The position numbers and the translations under genes were made by a program. The notes under the pieces are model-generated. The model saw only the letters and a program-made list of their open reading frames with translations, made no database searches and was not told the origin of the DNA. From positions 1,302,001 to 1,366,000 of the forward strand of contig CANMVD010000001.1 in assembly GCA_947501275.1 (NCBI GenBank): a DNA stretch of 64,000 nt. Direction: 5' to 3'. Source of the DNA: an uncultured Tateyamaria sp. (GTDB lineage: Bacteria > Pseudomonadota > Alphaproteobacteria > Rhodobacterales > Rhodobacteraceae). Positions 63,204 to 64,000 of the stretch are shown piece after piece (position 1 is the first letter of the stretch; the number at the start of each line of letters is the position of its first letter).

Positions 63204-64000
63204 TTACTTCATCTCCTTGCGGGCGTTGTAGACGTTCCAGATGAGGATCGGTGACACCATGACCATGATGACGATGGCGGCAGCAGATCCCAGACCCCAA
63301 TCATTGGCGCGGAACAGTTTGTCGAACATGTAGTTGGCCAAAACCTGTGTCTCCCACTGGCCGTTGGTCATCGCGAAAACGATGTCAAAGACCTTGAGAA
63401 CTGTGATTGTGATGGTCGTCCAGACGACCACGATGGTGCCCATGATCTGCGGCACCTTGATCTTGAAGAAGATCTGGAACGGGTTGGCCCCGTCCACGAT
63501 TGCGGCTTCAACCGTTTCTTCGGGGATGCCGCGCAGGGCAGCCGACAGGATCACCATGGCAAAGCCGGTCTGGATCCAGATCAGCACGACCATCAGCAGG
63601 AAACTGTTCCAGAACGGAATTGTCAGCCATGTCTGCGGCTCTCCGTAAGGATAGTCAAAGGTGAACAGGCCGACGAGCGACGTCAGCGAGACATAGACAA
63701 GCGCCAACGCCCCGACGCCTGCGATCAGGCGCAGCAGGAGGAAACCGGCGCCGCCCGCGTTTTCGCGGCTGTTGACGATGGGGCGCACGAGGATCCAGCC
63801 CACATAGGCAACCATCGCGCCAAAGGCGATCAGCATCAGAGCGGGCAGGGCTTGCAGGAACAGGAACGATCCGACACCGCCGTCAAATTGTAGCCAGACC
63901 GCATTCAGCACACCAATCTGGTTCTGATCCGCCGGGCGCGTTTCATAGATCAGCTTGAAGATCACGCCTGCGCCCACAAAGGAGATCGCCATGGGCATGA
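63204..64000 (-). CDS. aglF: Alpha-glucoside ABC transporter permease, C-terminal part
   Basis: A CUT1-type permease whose 5' end lies outside the window; 265 codons are seen. Transmembrane stretches include ALPALMLIAFGAMVAYVGWILV, FLLMVVLIWIQTGFAMVIL and GSAAAIVIMVMVSPILIWNV, and the EAA loop reads VDGANPFQIFFKIKVPQIMGTIVVV. The gene precedes aglG with 1 base between. The binding protein aglE and any regulator should lie just beyond the window edge. Confidence 0.9.
   Translation of the reverse strand, partial: MPMAISFVGAGVIFKLIYETRPADQNQIGVLNAVWLQFDGGVGSFLFLQALPALMLIAFGAMVAYVGWILVRPIVNSRENAGGAGFLLLRLIAGVGALALVYVSLTSLVGLFTFDYPYGEPQTWLTIPFWNSFLLMVVLIWIQTGFAMVILSAALRGIPEETVEAAIVDGANPFQIFFKIKVPQIMGTIVVVWTTITITVLKVFDIVFAMTNGQWETQVLANYMFDKLFRANDWGLGSAAAIVIMVMVSPILIWNVYNARKEMK

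Overview
The window looks like chromosomal DNA of a marine alphaproteobacterium of the Rhodobacteraceae (Roseobacter group). The reasons are moderately high GC content, tight operons with ATGA overlaps, TRAP and tripartite tricarboxylate transporters, frc and agl sugar operons like those of rhizobia, a homogentisate operon carrying DUF2783, hemC and hemE sharing a divergent promoter with a PpsR-type palindrome, and two copies of a GC-hairpin intergenic repeat that I associate with this family. The species cannot be told from the sequence.

Layout. 1-4.7 kb: the N-terminal part of uvrB, a class III nucleotide cyclase, an NDUFS4-like complex I subunit, a GNAT acetyltransferase, an unknown two-gene unit and tRNA-Arg. 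4.9-9.4 kb: a DUF5666 lipoprotein and a DUF6502 protein, divergent from two fasciclin-domain proteins, the second with an RTX secretion tail; a pair of matching palindromes lies between them. 9.5-18.8 kb: a gamma-glutamyltransferase, then a tricarboxylate island made of a TctD/TctE two-component system, TctC, a TctA-TctB fusion, an isopropylmalate/isocitrate dehydrogenase-like enzyme and a GalD/PrpF-type isomerase. 18.85-23.3 kb: the phosphonate locus, where phnM and a DUF1045 2H phosphoesterase are intact but phnF, H, I, J, K and N are remnants with deletions, stops and frameshifts, and phnG and phnL are gone. 23.4-27.5 kb: an AidB-like acyl-CoA dehydrogenase, hemC, hemE, and a CAT-anticodon tRNA followed by a stray tRNA 3' fragment. 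27.5-36.3 kb: an ACT protein and an MttB-type methyltransferase, divergent from a dimethylglycine dehydrogenase-like enzyme and a TRAP transporter, then a BoxR-type regulator. 36.5-43.5 kb: a DUF2165 protein and an unrecognised catabolic unit (substrate-binding protein, TauD dioxygenase, FAD oxidoreductase, amidohydrolase, glutamine amidotransferase), then a RidA protein. 43.6-51.7 kb: a twelve-gene homogentisate operon with five small membrane proteins, divergent from a MarR regulator. 51.7-59.2 kb: a secreted esterase, then the fructose locus (sugar isomerase, fructokinase, frcK, frcA, frcC, frcB) and its ROK regulator. 59.2-64 kb: the end of an alpha-glucoside operon (aglF partial, aglG, aglA, aglK).

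Most of the window is nutrient scavenging: five solute-binding-protein systems are present or partly present, each next to catabolic enzymes. All four binding-protein genes wholly inside the window are followed by a strong intercistronic hairpin. The most unusual items are the decayed C-P lyase operon, the TauD/FAD/amidohydrolase/amidotransferase unit, the tandem duplication that created a small coupled ORF between frcC and frcA, the palindrome pair upstream of the fasciclin genes, and the small membrane proteins inside the homogentisate operon. I see no CRISPR array, prophage or intact insertion sequence.
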